Source: JBMYQA01 sp049600855 (GTDB lineage: Bacteria > Bacteroidota > Bacteroidia > Cytophagales > Flammeovirgaceae). Taken from it: a stretch of DNA of 18,476 nt. Both the position numbers and the translations under genes were made by a program. The notes beneath the pieces were generated by a model. It saw only the letters and a list, made by a program, of their open reading frames with translations, did not search any database and had not been told where the DNA came from. Shown here in pieces: positions 8,026 to 15,620 of the stretch (its first letter is position 1; every line of letters starts with the position of its first letter). The stretch spans positions 1-18,476 of the forward strand of contig JBMYQA010000103.1 in assembly GCA_049600855.1 (NCBI GenBank), in the 5' to 3' direction.

Positions 8026-8415
8026 AGTATGCTTGGATTCAGGTATATAGTTGACAAGATACAGTACTCCTATGAATTGGAAAAGCAATTGATTGGACTA
8101 ATTAATTGATTTTATAAAGTGGAAGGAGGTTTAATATTAGTTTTTCAGAAAAAATGTCATAATTATTTTCCTGTTAAATTAATTTTACTGACAATTTGTC
8201 TTGTTAGATTGGAATAGATAAATTTGTGATCTTAAGTAAGTGAGCAAAAACACCACATCAGTTCTGATTACCTGCTTATTGATAAAGTGTAGGTTATGAA
8301 ATTGAGTCAGCAATGTTAATTGCTCTAAAATTCTAACCCAATTCGTTAAAATGCTTTTGGGAATAGTAAAATAAACAACAGCATATCAACAAAAACTAGT
8401 AGCATTGTAGAGATT
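8026..8415. other. Divergent promoter region between kinase-like gene and sigma-54 activator
   Basis: These 390 bases have no supported gene. They hold a very good Bacteroidota promoter toward the activator (8195-8226), leaving a leader of about 180 bases. That leader contains small hairpins such as ATCAG-TT-CTGAT and GCAAT-GTTA-ATTGC. No full promoter match was found for the leftward kinase-like gene; TATCTTG just upstream of its start is a weak candidate. Confidence 0.6.
8195..8226 (+). promoter_or_regulatory. Bacteroidota-type promoter for the sigma-54 activator gene
   Basis: TTTG (8195-8198), a spacer of 20 bases and TAAATTTG (8219-8226) match the TTTG / TAnnTTTG consensus of the main Bacteroidota sigma factor at every defined position. 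Transcription would begin near 8233. Confidence 0.7.
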
Positions 8416-9741
8416 ATGGATATTCAAGAGATACAGGCAATTAAACAACGGTATGGAATTATAGGAAATGCTCCTAAACTTAATATCGCTATTCGAAATG
8501 CAGCATTAGCAGCACCTACAGATATATCAGTATTAATTACAGGAGAGAGTGGTAGTGGTAAAGAGTCGTTTTCCAAAATCATTCATCAGATTAGCCACAG
8601 AAAGCACGGAAAATTTATTGCAGTAAACTGTGGAGCAATACCTGTAGGAACGATAGATTCGGAGCTTTTTGGACATGAAAAAGGATCATTTACAGGAGCA
8701 AATGAAGCACGAAAAGGATATTTTGAAGAAACGGATGGTGGAACGATTTTCTTAGATGAAATTGGAGAAATGCCCTTAGGGACACAAGCGCGATTGCTAA
8801 GGGTATTAGAAAATAGTGAATTCATTCGGGTAGGATCGTCTAAAGTACAAAAAACAAATGTGCGCGTGGTGGCTGCCACAAATGTGAATTTGCAAGACAA
8901 GATCAACCAAGGGAAATTTAGAGAGGATCTCTTTTATCGCTTGAGTGGTGTACACATCATTGTACCTCCACTGCGGGAGCGCGAAAATGATATCGTACTC
9001 TTATTCAGAAAGTTTGCCTCCGACTTTGCGGAAAAATACCGCATCAAGCCCATTATGTTGGATGACGAGGCAAAACTGGTTTTACTGAATTACCGATTCC
9101 CAGGAAATATCCGCCAACTCCGTAATTTGGTCAATCAAATTTCAGTGTTAGAAATGGATGACCGCCAAGTGGGTGCTACTAAATTACGAAAGTATTTACC
9201 TCAAGAATCCAACGCATCACGTTTGCCAGCACTCATTACCAATATGGATGAAAAAGGGAGTCAGCAATCTTATTCTGATCGAGATTTGCTGTATAAAATC
9301 CTCTTTGATATGCGGAATGAAGTAACGGAGCTGAAGAAATTAGTGTTAAGTATTCTACAGAGTGGGGGAGTACCAGATAGCCAAATGTTGAAAGGGCACG
9401 AACACCTATTTCATAATATGGAATCTTCAAGCAGCAGCTCATCTTATTCAACAACGTCTACGGAAGAGTTTGAATCGTCTTCGAGTTCTTACCTGTTGCC
9501 GCCTACAGTGACCATGACTAAAGATGTCGATAATCTCCCGCAAATTTTTGAGGAAGAACGGGTAGAAGACATTACGCATAAGATTGAAGAAGAAAACCTT
9601 TCTTTACAAGATAAGGAGAAGGAGTTAATTATTAAGGCTTTGAAAAAGCATAATAACAAACGGAAGTATGCCGCTGAAGATTTAGGAATTTCTCAGCGTA
9701 CGCTTTATCGCAAAATCAAACAGTATGGAATTAAAGAATAA
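8416..9741 (+). CDS. Sigma-54-dependent activator, AAA+ and Fis-type HTH, no receiver domain
   Basis: This 441-residue protein should bind upstream of sigma-54 promoters and use ATP hydrolysis to open them. The AAA+ domain starts almost at the N-terminus: Walker A GESGSGKE (43-50), the sigma-54 contact loop as GSFTGA (90-95), Walker B IFLDEIGE (111-118), FREDLFYRL with the arginine-finger region (168-176) and PPLRER (184-189). The C-terminus is a Fis-like helix-turn-helix (KYAAEDLGISQRTLYRKIKQ). Between them is a low-complexity linker with two Ser runs (about 336-358) and an acidic stretch. There is no receiver, GAF or PAS domain, so activity is probably set by expression, by partner proteins or through the linker. 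Its last 17 bases overlap lptE, indicating coupled translation. The target promoters are unknown; a role in envelope control is inferred only from its neighbours. Confidence 0.95.
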   Translation: MDIQEIQAIKQRYGIIGNAPKLNIAIRNAALAAPTDISVLITGESGSGKESFSKIIHQISHRKHGKFIAVNCGAIPVGTIDSELFGHEKGSFTGANEARKGYFEETDGGTIFLDEIGEMPLGTQARLLRVLENSEFIRVGSSKVQKTNVRVVAATNVNLQDKINQGKFREDLFYRLSGVHIIVPPLRERENDIVLLFRKFASDFAEKYRIKPIMLDDEAKLVLLNYRFPGNIRQLRNLVNQISVLEMDDRQVGATKLRKYLPQESNASRLPALITNMDEKGSQQSYSDRDLLYKILFDMRNEVTELKKLVLSILQSGGVPDSQMLKGHEHLFHNMESSSSSSSYSTTSTEEFESSSSSYLLPPTVTMTKDVDNLPQIFEEERVEDITHKIEEENLSLQDKEKELIIKALKKHNNKRKYAAEDLGISQRTLYRKIKQYGIKE

Positions 9742-10276
9742 AGATTGGAAAGTTGGATTTAACGCTTCCATGTTCATGTTGCTTGGCCTATTTCTTTTTC
9801 AAGCATGTGCTTCTGGGCCTAAATTTTTATCATTTACAGGTGGGCGATTACCACCAGATAAATACCAACGTGTAACGATTCAGAATTTCTTTAATGATTC
9901 TCCTGGGGGGCCAGCTAACCTTGGAATTGATTTTACAGAACGACTAAAGGAATATTATCAGCGAAATACCCCATTAAGTTTGGTAGATGCAACGCCACAC
10001 ATCGAGCTTTCGGGAAGTATTACCAACTATGGGGTGACACCCGTAGCACCAAGTGCAGGTGATATTCAACAAGCTCAGCTCCAACGCTTAACCATTACTG
10101 TGAAAGTAGATTATGTGGATTATGTGGATGATGCCAAGAGCTTTAACTCAAACTTTTCCTTCTTTCAAGATTTTAATGCTAATCAAACCTTAGAAGAAGT
10201 AGAAACAGAGTTGATTGATATTATATTTGATCAAATTGTGTTCGATATCTTTAATAAAACTTATGCCAACTGGTAG
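9725..10276 (+). CDS. lptE: LptE-like outer-membrane lipoprotein
   Basis: LptE plugs the LptD outer-membrane barrel that inserts lipopolysaccharide. The 183-residue product has a positively charged N-terminus, a hydrophobic core and a lipobox-like LFQAC with Cys28 as the likely lipidated residue. The mature part has the pattern of the Bacteroidota LptE family: FTGGRLPPDKYQRVTIQNF, then a folded region with ELSGSITNYGVTPVAP and alternating beta strands (LTITVKVDYVDYVDD). The ATG at 9725 lies inside the end of the activator gene (17-base overlap); an internal ATG at 9770 would shorten the signal region and lose its charged start. This activator-lptE-TPR-secG order is, to my knowledge, common in Bacteroidota and supports the call. 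Confidence 0.85.
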   Translation: MELKNKDWKVGFNASMFMLLGLFLFQACASGPKFLSFTGGRLPPDKYQRVTIQNFFNDSPGGPANLGIDFTERLKEYYQRNTPLSLVDATPHIELSGSITNYGVTPVAPSAGDIQQAQLQRLTITVKVDYVDYVDDAKSFNSNFSFFQDFNANQTLEEVETELIDIIFDQIVFDIFNKTYANW

Positions 10277-10350
10277 TGGATATTTCAGCAGGTGGGCAAA
10301 ATACCGTATTTATGTTGCTTACCTATTTACCGTTGGTCTGAACGATTTTC

Positions 10351-10545
10351 CAGCAATTCTCACTTTGTCATTTCGACGCACAGCGGAGAAATCTACGTGC
10401 CCATTAAAATACAAAATTATGTACCAAAGTAAGCCAAATGAGTTCGTTTAGTCACGTGACACTTAGATGTCTCCTTACGTCGACATGACAAAAAAGTCCT
10501 TTTCTTGCAGAATAACAAGCATTTTTTACAGAGTGAGAATTGCTG
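10351..10545. repeat. Nested imperfect inverted repeat with TGTCATTTCGACG / GGAGAAATCT arms
   Basis: Four arm pairs nest inside one another: CAGCAATTCTCACT (10351-10364) with its exact complement at 10532-10545; TGTCATTTCGACG (10366-10378) with 10478-10490, one mismatch; GGAGAAATCT (10385-10394) with 10465-10474, one mismatch; and ACGTG (10395-10399) with 10453-10458. From memory, TGTCATTTCGAC...GGAGAAATCT arms recur between genes in many Bacteroidota genomes, so this is probably one copy of a dispersed REP-like element; I could not check this. Confidence 0.75.
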
Positions 10546-10550
10546 ACGAT

Positions 10551-10605
10551 TTCCCTAGTTAGTGATTGATTTATCGGCATTAACTAGGGAAGTTGTTTGT
10601 TTATT
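10551..10605 (+). terminator. Strong hairpin, probable terminator of the activator-lptE operon
   Basis: TTCCCTAGTTAGTG (10551-10564) pairs over 14 positions (one G-U) with CATTAACTAGGGAA (10578-10591) around a 13-base loop. The tail GTTGTTTGTTTATT is T-rich but interrupted. It lies 275 bases after lptE, beyond the nested repeat, so the repeat would be transcribed into the mRNA 3' region. Confidence 0.6.
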
Positions 10606-10956
10606 ACCATTTGAATGTAAAATGTGAGTGTACTATAAATCAATAACTTATCCATATAAGCTTCTTTCTTTACTTCAAGTTTTCTTAAAAAAATACCATC
10701 ATTCCCCAAAAATGTCTAATTGAAAACGATACCCTCTTATTTTTTTAATGATTTTTGCTCAAACTTGCACAATTCTTTGTTTCAATTTCGTAGCTTATCA
10801 CTACCTTTACTTTTCTGATCAACTCAAGAGCTGATGGTAATTGGTCTTTTCATAAGATTAGTTATCAAAAAAAGGATGCAAGGGGCGAGAAATTGGCTGT
10901 ATAAGTAGATCAACAAAAGAAATCGACGAATAAACATTCATAGTTTAACGACAATA

Positions 10957-12480
10957 ATGAATACTTTCACCTTACTCAATCTTGTATTAAATCCTGAAAA
11001 GGCGGGGGAGCAAGACTTAGAAGCACTAGAGGAGTTAATTCAGGAATATCCTTATTTCCAAGCCGCACACTTGTTGATTGCCAAAATCACGGGAAATTCA
11101 GCACATATCAAGCGTGCCGCAGCCTATTCATCTGAGCGCTCCGTGTTGATGCGTGTGATTAATTCAGATTTTAATTCAGATATCAATTTACCCAATATTG
11201 ATAATTTGGAAATTGGGAAAGATGATTTGAGTATTTTTGATAAATTAGAAAAAGAGGATAGCAGCGAAGAGTTGATTTTAGATAAAGACGATGATTTTAA
11301 CGATTCTTTTGGAGAGTTCAACTTTAATGATGAAGAAGAGGCGAGTCCAGAGGATAACCCAATAGAGGAACCCGCAGCGGATGATAACACTGCGCCGATT
11401 GAGTTTGAGCTTCCTGCAGATTATTCAGATTATCCAACAGATGAGGAAGAGGAAAAAGAGCCTAGCATAGCAGACGAAACCGCAGTTGAGATTCCTTCAA
11501 TTGATCTTCCAGATATTGCAATTAACGATGAGGAGGATGAAAGCGAAGAGACAGTACCAGAAGTAGCCTTACCAGAAGTGGGGTTAGATGTGCTCGAACA
11601 CATTACTGCTGATCCTATAGACGAAGGAGAAGAGGAAGATGATGATTTGATGGACGAGTTAGCAGAGTTGAGAAGGTTGCAAGCGGAGATGGAGAAGAGT
11701 AGAAAAGAAGCAGAAGAAGCATTAAAAGAAGAAGAGGAACGAGCGGAAAAGGAAGAAAGCTTGGGCTTTGAAGAAACGGAATATGAATATCCTGATTACG
11801 CATTGGAAGAAAATAAGTTAGAAGAAACAAAAGAAGAAATTATAGATACCACACCAGCACCAATTATTGAGCCCGAAGAAGAAGTGAAAGAAGAAACCGT
11901 ATTTGATGCAGAACAGCCTTCATCGGTAGAACCAGATGATTTTTCGTTTTTTAGTGTAGCGGAAGAGCAAGAAGCAAAAGCGGAAGAAAGTGAAGAAGAA
12001 AAGCTCAATGAGGTTTTTGAGGAAGAAAGCACTGAAGATACCACTGAGTTTACTTCAGGAGTATTCGACTTTAACGATGACACCTTATTTGACTTAGATG
12101 CATTATTAGCGGAAGAAGGTCAACAAATCGATGCGGTTAAGGAATTGGAAAATCGCCCGATAGCACAAGTTGAGGAGCGTGGGGTTGGAGGCTTTACCAC
12201 ACTTCATGCAAAGCAGAGTGATTTAATTAACGATTTCATTGAGAAATCTCCATCTATCAAGATACCAAAAGACTCATTTGATCATACGGATGAATTGAAA
12301 GCTGATTTAAGTGATGAGCAATTGGATATTCCTGAGGCAGTTTCTGAGAATTTGGCAACAATCTATGTGAAACAAGGAAAATACGGAAAAGCAATTGAGA
12401 TTTATCATCAGTTAATGTTGAAATATCCAGAGAAAAAGGCTTACTTTGCAGACCTAATTGACAGTTTGAGAAATAAGTGA
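10957..12480 (+). CDS. Acidic TPR protein conserved beside secG
   Basis: This 507-residue protein has no signal peptide or membrane segment. The N-terminal module (about residues 27-68: IQEYPYFQAAHLLIAKITG, then RAAAYSSERSVLMRVI) looks like a short helical pair. The long middle (about 85-400) is extremely rich in Glu and Asp, with a charged coiled-coil section near 231-285 (LRRLQAEMEKSRKEAEEAL). The C-terminal ~50 residues are a TPR-like pair (SENLATIYVKQGKYGKAIEI, then YHQLMLKYPEKKAYF). A similar N- and C-terminal architecture is familiar from genes next to secG in Bacteroidota, but I know of no assigned function. It may be a scaffold or adaptor for the secretion or envelope machinery; that is inference from position. 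It ends 63 bases before secG. Confidence 0.9.
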   Translation: MNTFTLLNLVLNPEKAGEQDLEALEELIQEYPYFQAAHLLIAKITGNSAHIKRAAAYSSERSVLMRVINSDFNSDINLPNIDNLEIGKDDLSIFDKLEKEDSSEELILDKDDDFNDSFGEFNFNDEEEASPEDNPIEEPAADDNTAPIEFELPADYSDYPTDEEEEKEPSIADETAVEIPSIDLPDIAINDEEDESEETVPEVALPEVGLDVLEHITADPIDEGEEEDDDLMDELAELRRLQAEMEKSRKEAEEALKEEEERAEKEESLGFEETEYEYPDYALEENKLEETKEEIIDTTPAPIIEPEEEVKEETVFDAEQPSSVEPDDFSFFSVAEEQEAKAEESEEEKLNEVFEEESTEDTTEFTSGVFDFNDDTLFDLDALLAEEGQQIDAVKELENRPIAQVEERGVGGFTTLHAKQSDLINDFIEKSPSIKIPKDSFDHTDELKADLSDEQLDIPEAVSENLATIYVKQGKYGKAIEIYHQLMLKYPEKKAYFADLIDSLRNK

Positions 12481-12499
12481 TCATAACGACTTATTTTTG
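12465..12499 (+). promoter_or_regulatory. Possible secG promoter
   Basis: TATTTTTG (12492-12499) fits TAnnTTTG fully, and TTTG at 12465-12468 lies inside the end of the preceding gene. The spacing of 23 is longer than the usual 19-21, so secG may be mainly cotranscribed with the TPR gene. Confidence 0.35.
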
Positions 12500-12543
12500 T
12501 GAGCAATGTCAACATTTTATTGCATTTACTATAAGTAGAGAAA

Positions 12544-12888
12544 ATGAGTTTGTTTATCGTATTTTTAATAGTTCTTGTTTGTGTATTATTAGTGATTGTT
12601 ATCTTAGCTCAAAATTCAAAAGGAGGCGGATTAACTGCAGGTATGGGAAATGCTTCTCAGATTATGGGAACCAGAAGAACAACTGATATCACAGAAAAAG
12701 CTACTTGGATTTTAGCGAGTGCATTATTTGTATTGTGTTTAACTATGAATGTAATAACTTCAGATACGCAGTCCAATAATACGGACAGCACCGAACAGCC
12801 AGCATCAACAACGACTCCAACTCCTGATGGAACTGGCGCACCTGACAATACAACGAATACACAGCCAGGCGATACTACTGGTAACTAG
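12544..12888 (+). CDS. secG: Preprotein translocase subunit SecG
   Basis: SecG is the small subunit of the SecYEG channel in the inner membrane and eases SecA-driven export. The 114-residue product has two membrane helices (about 3-22 and 53-71) and, between them, the family signature AQNSKGGGLTAGMG (22-35) and the GTRR...T.KATW region (42-55). The last ~43 residues are a low-complexity tail rich in Thr, Asn, Pro and Asp, longer than in enterobacterial SecG but of a kind seen in Bacteroidota. A good terminator follows. In several Bacteroidota groES-groEL come next; here they do not. Confidence 0.94.
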   Translation: MSLFIVFLIVLVCVLLVIVILAQNSKGGGLTAGMGNASQIMGTRRTTDITEKATWILASALFVLCLTMNVITSDTQSNNTDSTEQPASTTTPTPDGTGAPDNTTNTQPGDTTGN

Positions 12889-12917
12889 TAATTTGTAATC
12901 AGGGATATAAGATATTC

Positions 12918-12951
12918 AACAGCCAGTTCGAAAGAGCTGGCTGTTTTTGTT
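12918..12951 (+). terminator. Intrinsic terminator after secG
   Basis: AACAGCCAGTTC (12918-12929) pairs with GAGCTGGCTGTT (12934-12945, one G-U pair) around a GAAA tetraloop, followed by TTTTTGTTT. It lies 30 bases after the secG stop. Confidence 0.93.
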
Positions 12952-12979
12952 TGAGCTTGTTTAATACACATCTAATTTT

Positions 12980-14017
12980 ATGATTCGAAAGTACATTACC
13001 CTTGTTTCTATAGTAATCACCACCTTTTGGTTAGGAGCTTGTACGAGCAAAGAGGATAAGGTTGAGCGTTATTTTTTACGCGGAAAAGAGAAATTGGAAA
13101 AAAAAGAGTATCAAGAAGCCATTCGTTTCATCACGGCTGCTATCAAAGAAGATTCGCTCTTTAAAGAAGCTTACCTAAATCGAGGGAATGCATTTTTTGG
13201 CTACGTGGAGTTCCCACAGGCGTTAACGGATTTCACTAAAGCCATCGCCTTAGATTCTAATTATGCAGATGCGTATTTTAATCGTTCCAATACCTATTTC
13301 CGCATCAAACAATACGAAAAGGCTTTAGCGGATATCGATCAAGTCATTCGCATTCATCCAGATAGCGCCTATGGGCATGCGACAAAAGCTACGGTATTAA
13401 TGCAGCTCAACCAAGCTCAGGAAGCCTTTGAAAGCCTTGAAAAAGCCATTTCATTGGATGCTAATTATAAGGATGCCTATGTAAATTTAGGCGTATTGTA
13501 CTTTAACCAAAAAGAGTTTGCAACCGCAAAAGCAAAGTTTGAGCAGGCGCTAAGCATCGATAGCACCCTAGCAGAAGTTTGGAATAATTTAGCCATGATT
13601 GCTTTTGTACAAGGGGATATTCAGCAGGCCTTGCAGCAAGCTGATTATTCGCTAAAATTAGATGGGGGAAATCCTTATGCATGGAACAATAGAGGCTATG
13701 CCAAACTACTTGCTGGTGATTTAGCAGGAGCAAAGAGCGATATTGAAAAGTCCTTATTTTACGATAAGGAAAATGCGTTAGCGATTCGAAATATGGGCGT
13801 TTATTACCTTAAAAGTGGAAAACCCCAAGAAGCGTTAACAGTATTACAACAAGCTCAAGAGCGCGATTCGACCACATGGGGAATCCACTATTACTTGGGC
13901 AGGACCCATCAACAGTTAGGAAATCAGGCTAAGGCGTGTGAAGAATGGAAGCTTGCACTTAAGCACGAAGAAGATAAAGTGATTCCTCAAATTAAAAATT
14001 TATGTAAAGTTAATTGA
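12980..14017 (+). CDS. TPR-repeat lipoprotein
   Basis: The 345-residue product starts with a lipoprotein signal (MIRKYITLVSIVITTFWLGAC, Cys21 lipidated). Then comes a nearly continuous array of about nine 34-residue TPR units from about residue 27 to 335, with typical spacing such as AYLNRGNAFFGYVEFPQALTDF, AYFNRSNTYFRIKQYEKALADI and AWNNRGYAKLLAGDLAGAKSDI. TPR arrays are protein-binding scaffolds, so it probably assembles or tethers partners at a membrane face in the periplasm; the partner is unknown. Its start is only 28 bases beyond the secG terminator and I see no promoter match in that gap. It may be transcribed by readthrough or from a promoter inside secG. Confidence 0.93.
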   Translation: MIRKYITLVSIVITTFWLGACTSKEDKVERYFLRGKEKLEKKEYQEAIRFITAAIKEDSLFKEAYLNRGNAFFGYVEFPQALTDFTKAIALDSNYADAYFNRSNTYFRIKQYEKALADIDQVIRIHPDSAYGHATKATVLMQLNQAQEAFESLEKAISLDANYKDAYVNLGVLYFNQKEFATAKAKFEQALSIDSTLAEVWNNLAMIAFVQGDIQQALQQADYSLKLDGGNPYAWNNRGYAKLLAGDLAGAKSDIEKSLFYDKENALAIRNMGVYYLKSGKPQEALTVLQQAQERDSTTWGIHYYLGRTHQQLGNQAKACEEWKLALKHEEDKVIPQIKNLCKVN

Positions 14018-14022
14018 AAGAC

Positions 14023-14053
14023 TTTAGTTTCATTACACGGCTTTGTACCTTTG
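14023..14053 (+). promoter_or_regulatory. Promoter for the glycosyltransferase gene
   Basis: TACCTTTG (14046-14053) fits TAnnTTTG exactly. TTTA (14023-14026) stands at the -33 place with a 19-base spacer, one base from TTTG. Transcription would start near 14060, about 125 bases before the chosen start. Confidence 0.65.
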
Positions 14054-14183
14054 CAGTTTTAAAATAACAATCGTTTGCGAATGGGTTTATTCTTAGAATA
14101 AGGATATATTGAAGAAAGGAGAAGTTTATTGAAGTTACTTGCTTTTGATCATTCAATATAAACAAAACGTGAAAAAGAAACGC

Positions 14184-15545
14184 ATGAAGGTTTTAATGCT
14201 TGGTTGGGAATATCCACCACATGTTTCTGGCGGGTTAGGTATGGCCACCGCTGGACTGGCTGAGGCTTTAGGTGAAATGGTGGATTTACAGCTTGTATTA
14301 CCACATGAAACACTTTCTAACCTTAAGCAGCATAAACCCCTTCGCTTTTCTAAAACGGATCAAACAAAAGGCCATATTCAATCGCGTGATGTGGAGATGG
14401 TGAATGCGTTTGATGCTTATTCGAGTTATGAACATATTCAGCCTGATTTGCAAAAAATCTCAAAAAAAGTCAAAAAAGAGGCTGAACGGATTAGGCAACG
14501 CTCAGGAAGAAACACTAAAAATCACTTATATGGAAGGGCCTTGATGGAAAAAGTGGAAGATTATGCAACGGCTGCTTCTAAAATTGCCAAGCAATCTGAC
14601 TTCGATATCATTCATGCCCACGATTGGATGACGTTTCCCGCAGCTATCAAAATCAAAAAAGCTTCTGGGAAACCTTTAGTTATTCATATTCATTCTTTAG
14701 AAACAGATCGTACTACGAATCCGAATGTGCGTAATCCCATTTTCAAAATTGAAAAGCAGGCAATCGCCAAAGCGGATTTAGTCATTCCTGTTAGTAACTA
14801 TACGAAGGAAAGTATTGAAAAGCATTATGTCCAAAGCACTGAGAAGTTTACGCCTATTCATAATGGCATTTCGACTTTCGAAAAAGCCGAATTTAAGGTA
14901 GATCGGGAAAGTAAACCGACAAAGAGTGTCACGCCATATCACCATACAATAACAACAACATCCAAAAAGGGAAAAAAGAAGCAGAAAAAAAAGAAGCGAG
15001 ATGTCCATAATGTGCTGTTTGTAGGGCGATTAACCGCACAAAAAGGTGTGGAAACCTTTATTCGAACGGCTGCAAAACTCTTGGAAAATCGCGAAAACTT
15101 GCGCTTTACCGTAGCAGGTTTGGGAGATCAGTTGGAGGAAATGATGCAACTGGTAGAAGATACTGAAATTGAAGAATACATTGATTTCAAAGGGTTTGTA
15201 CAGCAACATGAGCTTAAAAGCTTATTAGAAGATGCTGATTTGTTATTTATGCCATCAGTGTCCGAGCCTTTTGGCCTAGCGGCATTGGAAGCTGCCCAAT
15301 TTGGTTTGCCTATCGTGATATCGAGCCAGTCTGGGGTTATTGAAGTATTGCCTGGTGTACTCACTGCTGAATACTGGGACAGTAAAAACTTTGCTCGACA
15401 TATCAAAGTCTTGCTCGATTACAAGTCAATCCGCAAGGCATTTGGTAAGGCCAATCGAAAAGCGGTAAAAAAGCGCTCATGGAGGAAAGTAGCGCGTAAG
15501 GTGATGAAAGCGTATAAAAATTTAGCTGATTCAAACAATCCCTAA
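14184..15545 (+). CDS. Glycosyltransferase, starch/glycogen-synthase-like GT-B fold
   Basis: The start ATG at 14184 gives MKVLMLGWEYPPHVSGGLG, the standard beginning of this family; the open frame upstream (from a TTG at 14139) adds an unlikely Lys-rich leader. The 453-residue protein has the N-terminal donor/acceptor domain with a Gly-rich loop (about 12-17) and IIHAHDWMTFPAAIK (about 144-158). The C-terminal nucleotide-sugar domain begins at VLFVGRLTAQKGVETF and carries the E-x7-E motif EPFGLAALE (Glu361 to Glu369). It is a retaining GT4/GT5-type enzyme; transfer of glucose to glycogen or another polysaccharide is likely, the exact product unknown. A very Lys-rich insert (about residues 260-273) sits between the two domains. 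No other glycogen genes are in the window. Confidence 0.9.
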   Translation: MKVLMLGWEYPPHVSGGLGMATAGLAEALGEMVDLQLVLPHETLSNLKQHKPLRFSKTDQTKGHIQSRDVEMVNAFDAYSSYEHIQPDLQKISKKVKKEAERIRQRSGRNTKNHLYGRALMEKVEDYATAASKIAKQSDFDIIHAHDWMTFPAAIKIKKASGKPLVIHIHSLETDRTTNPNVRNPIFKIEKQAIAKADLVIPVSNYTKESIEKHYVQSTEKFTPIHNGISTFEKAEFKVDRESKPTKSVTPYHHTITTTSKKGKKKQKKKKRDVHNVLFVGRLTAQKGVETFIRTAAKLLENRENLRFTVAGLGDQLEEMMQLVEDTEIEEYIDFKGFVQQHELKSLLEDADLLFMPSVSEPFGLAALEAAQFGLPIVISSQSGVIEVLPGVLTAEYWDSKNFARHIKVLLDYKSIRKAFGKANRKAVKKRSWRKVARKVMKAYKNLADSNNP

Positions 15546-15572
15546 ACATTTCTAATGGTTGAAATAATCTAC

Positions 15573-15620
15573 TAAAAATGTCGTATTCATTTTACTCACC
15601 TGCTTATTAATATCAATTGA
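15573..15620. repeat. Short intergenic element, copy B
   Basis: Aligns with 3981-4022 through AAAATG, TTCATTTT, CCTGCTTA, ATATCA and TTGA blocks. The eleven bases ACCTGCTTATT (15598-15608) also occur at 8271-8281. Copy B runs into the palindrome upstream of clpS. Confidence 0.35.

Larger units (their letters stand above)
10277..10956. other. 680-bp gene-free stretch after lptE
   Basis: The left half holds a nested inverted repeat (10351-10545) and a strong hairpin with a T-rich tail (10551-10605). The right half (about 10606-10956) is AT-rich and must contain the promoter of the TPR gene. The best candidate there is TACCTTTA at 10802-10809 with TTTG at 10776-10779, but the spacing of 22 is long and one base is off. 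No small gene is convincing. Confidence 0.6.

Noticed and set aside
5600..8100. Kinase, folP and kinase-like gene as one operon
   Set aside because: The gaps are 409 and 213 bases and contain a hairpin and repeats; nothing supports common transcription.
10100..10130. Short tandem GATTATGTG duplication in lptE
   Set aside because: Only two 9-base units (VDYVDYVDD); it fits a beta strand and needs no special explanation.
10215..10451. 78-codon plus-strand frame starting inside lptE
   Set aside because: Most of it translates the nested inverted repeat and it has no upstream signal of its own.
11124..12083. Ser-rich minus-strand open frames inside the acidic TPR gene
   Set aside because: They arise because GAA/GAG/GAT codons read in reverse give Ser, Phe and Leu codons. 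They are shadows.
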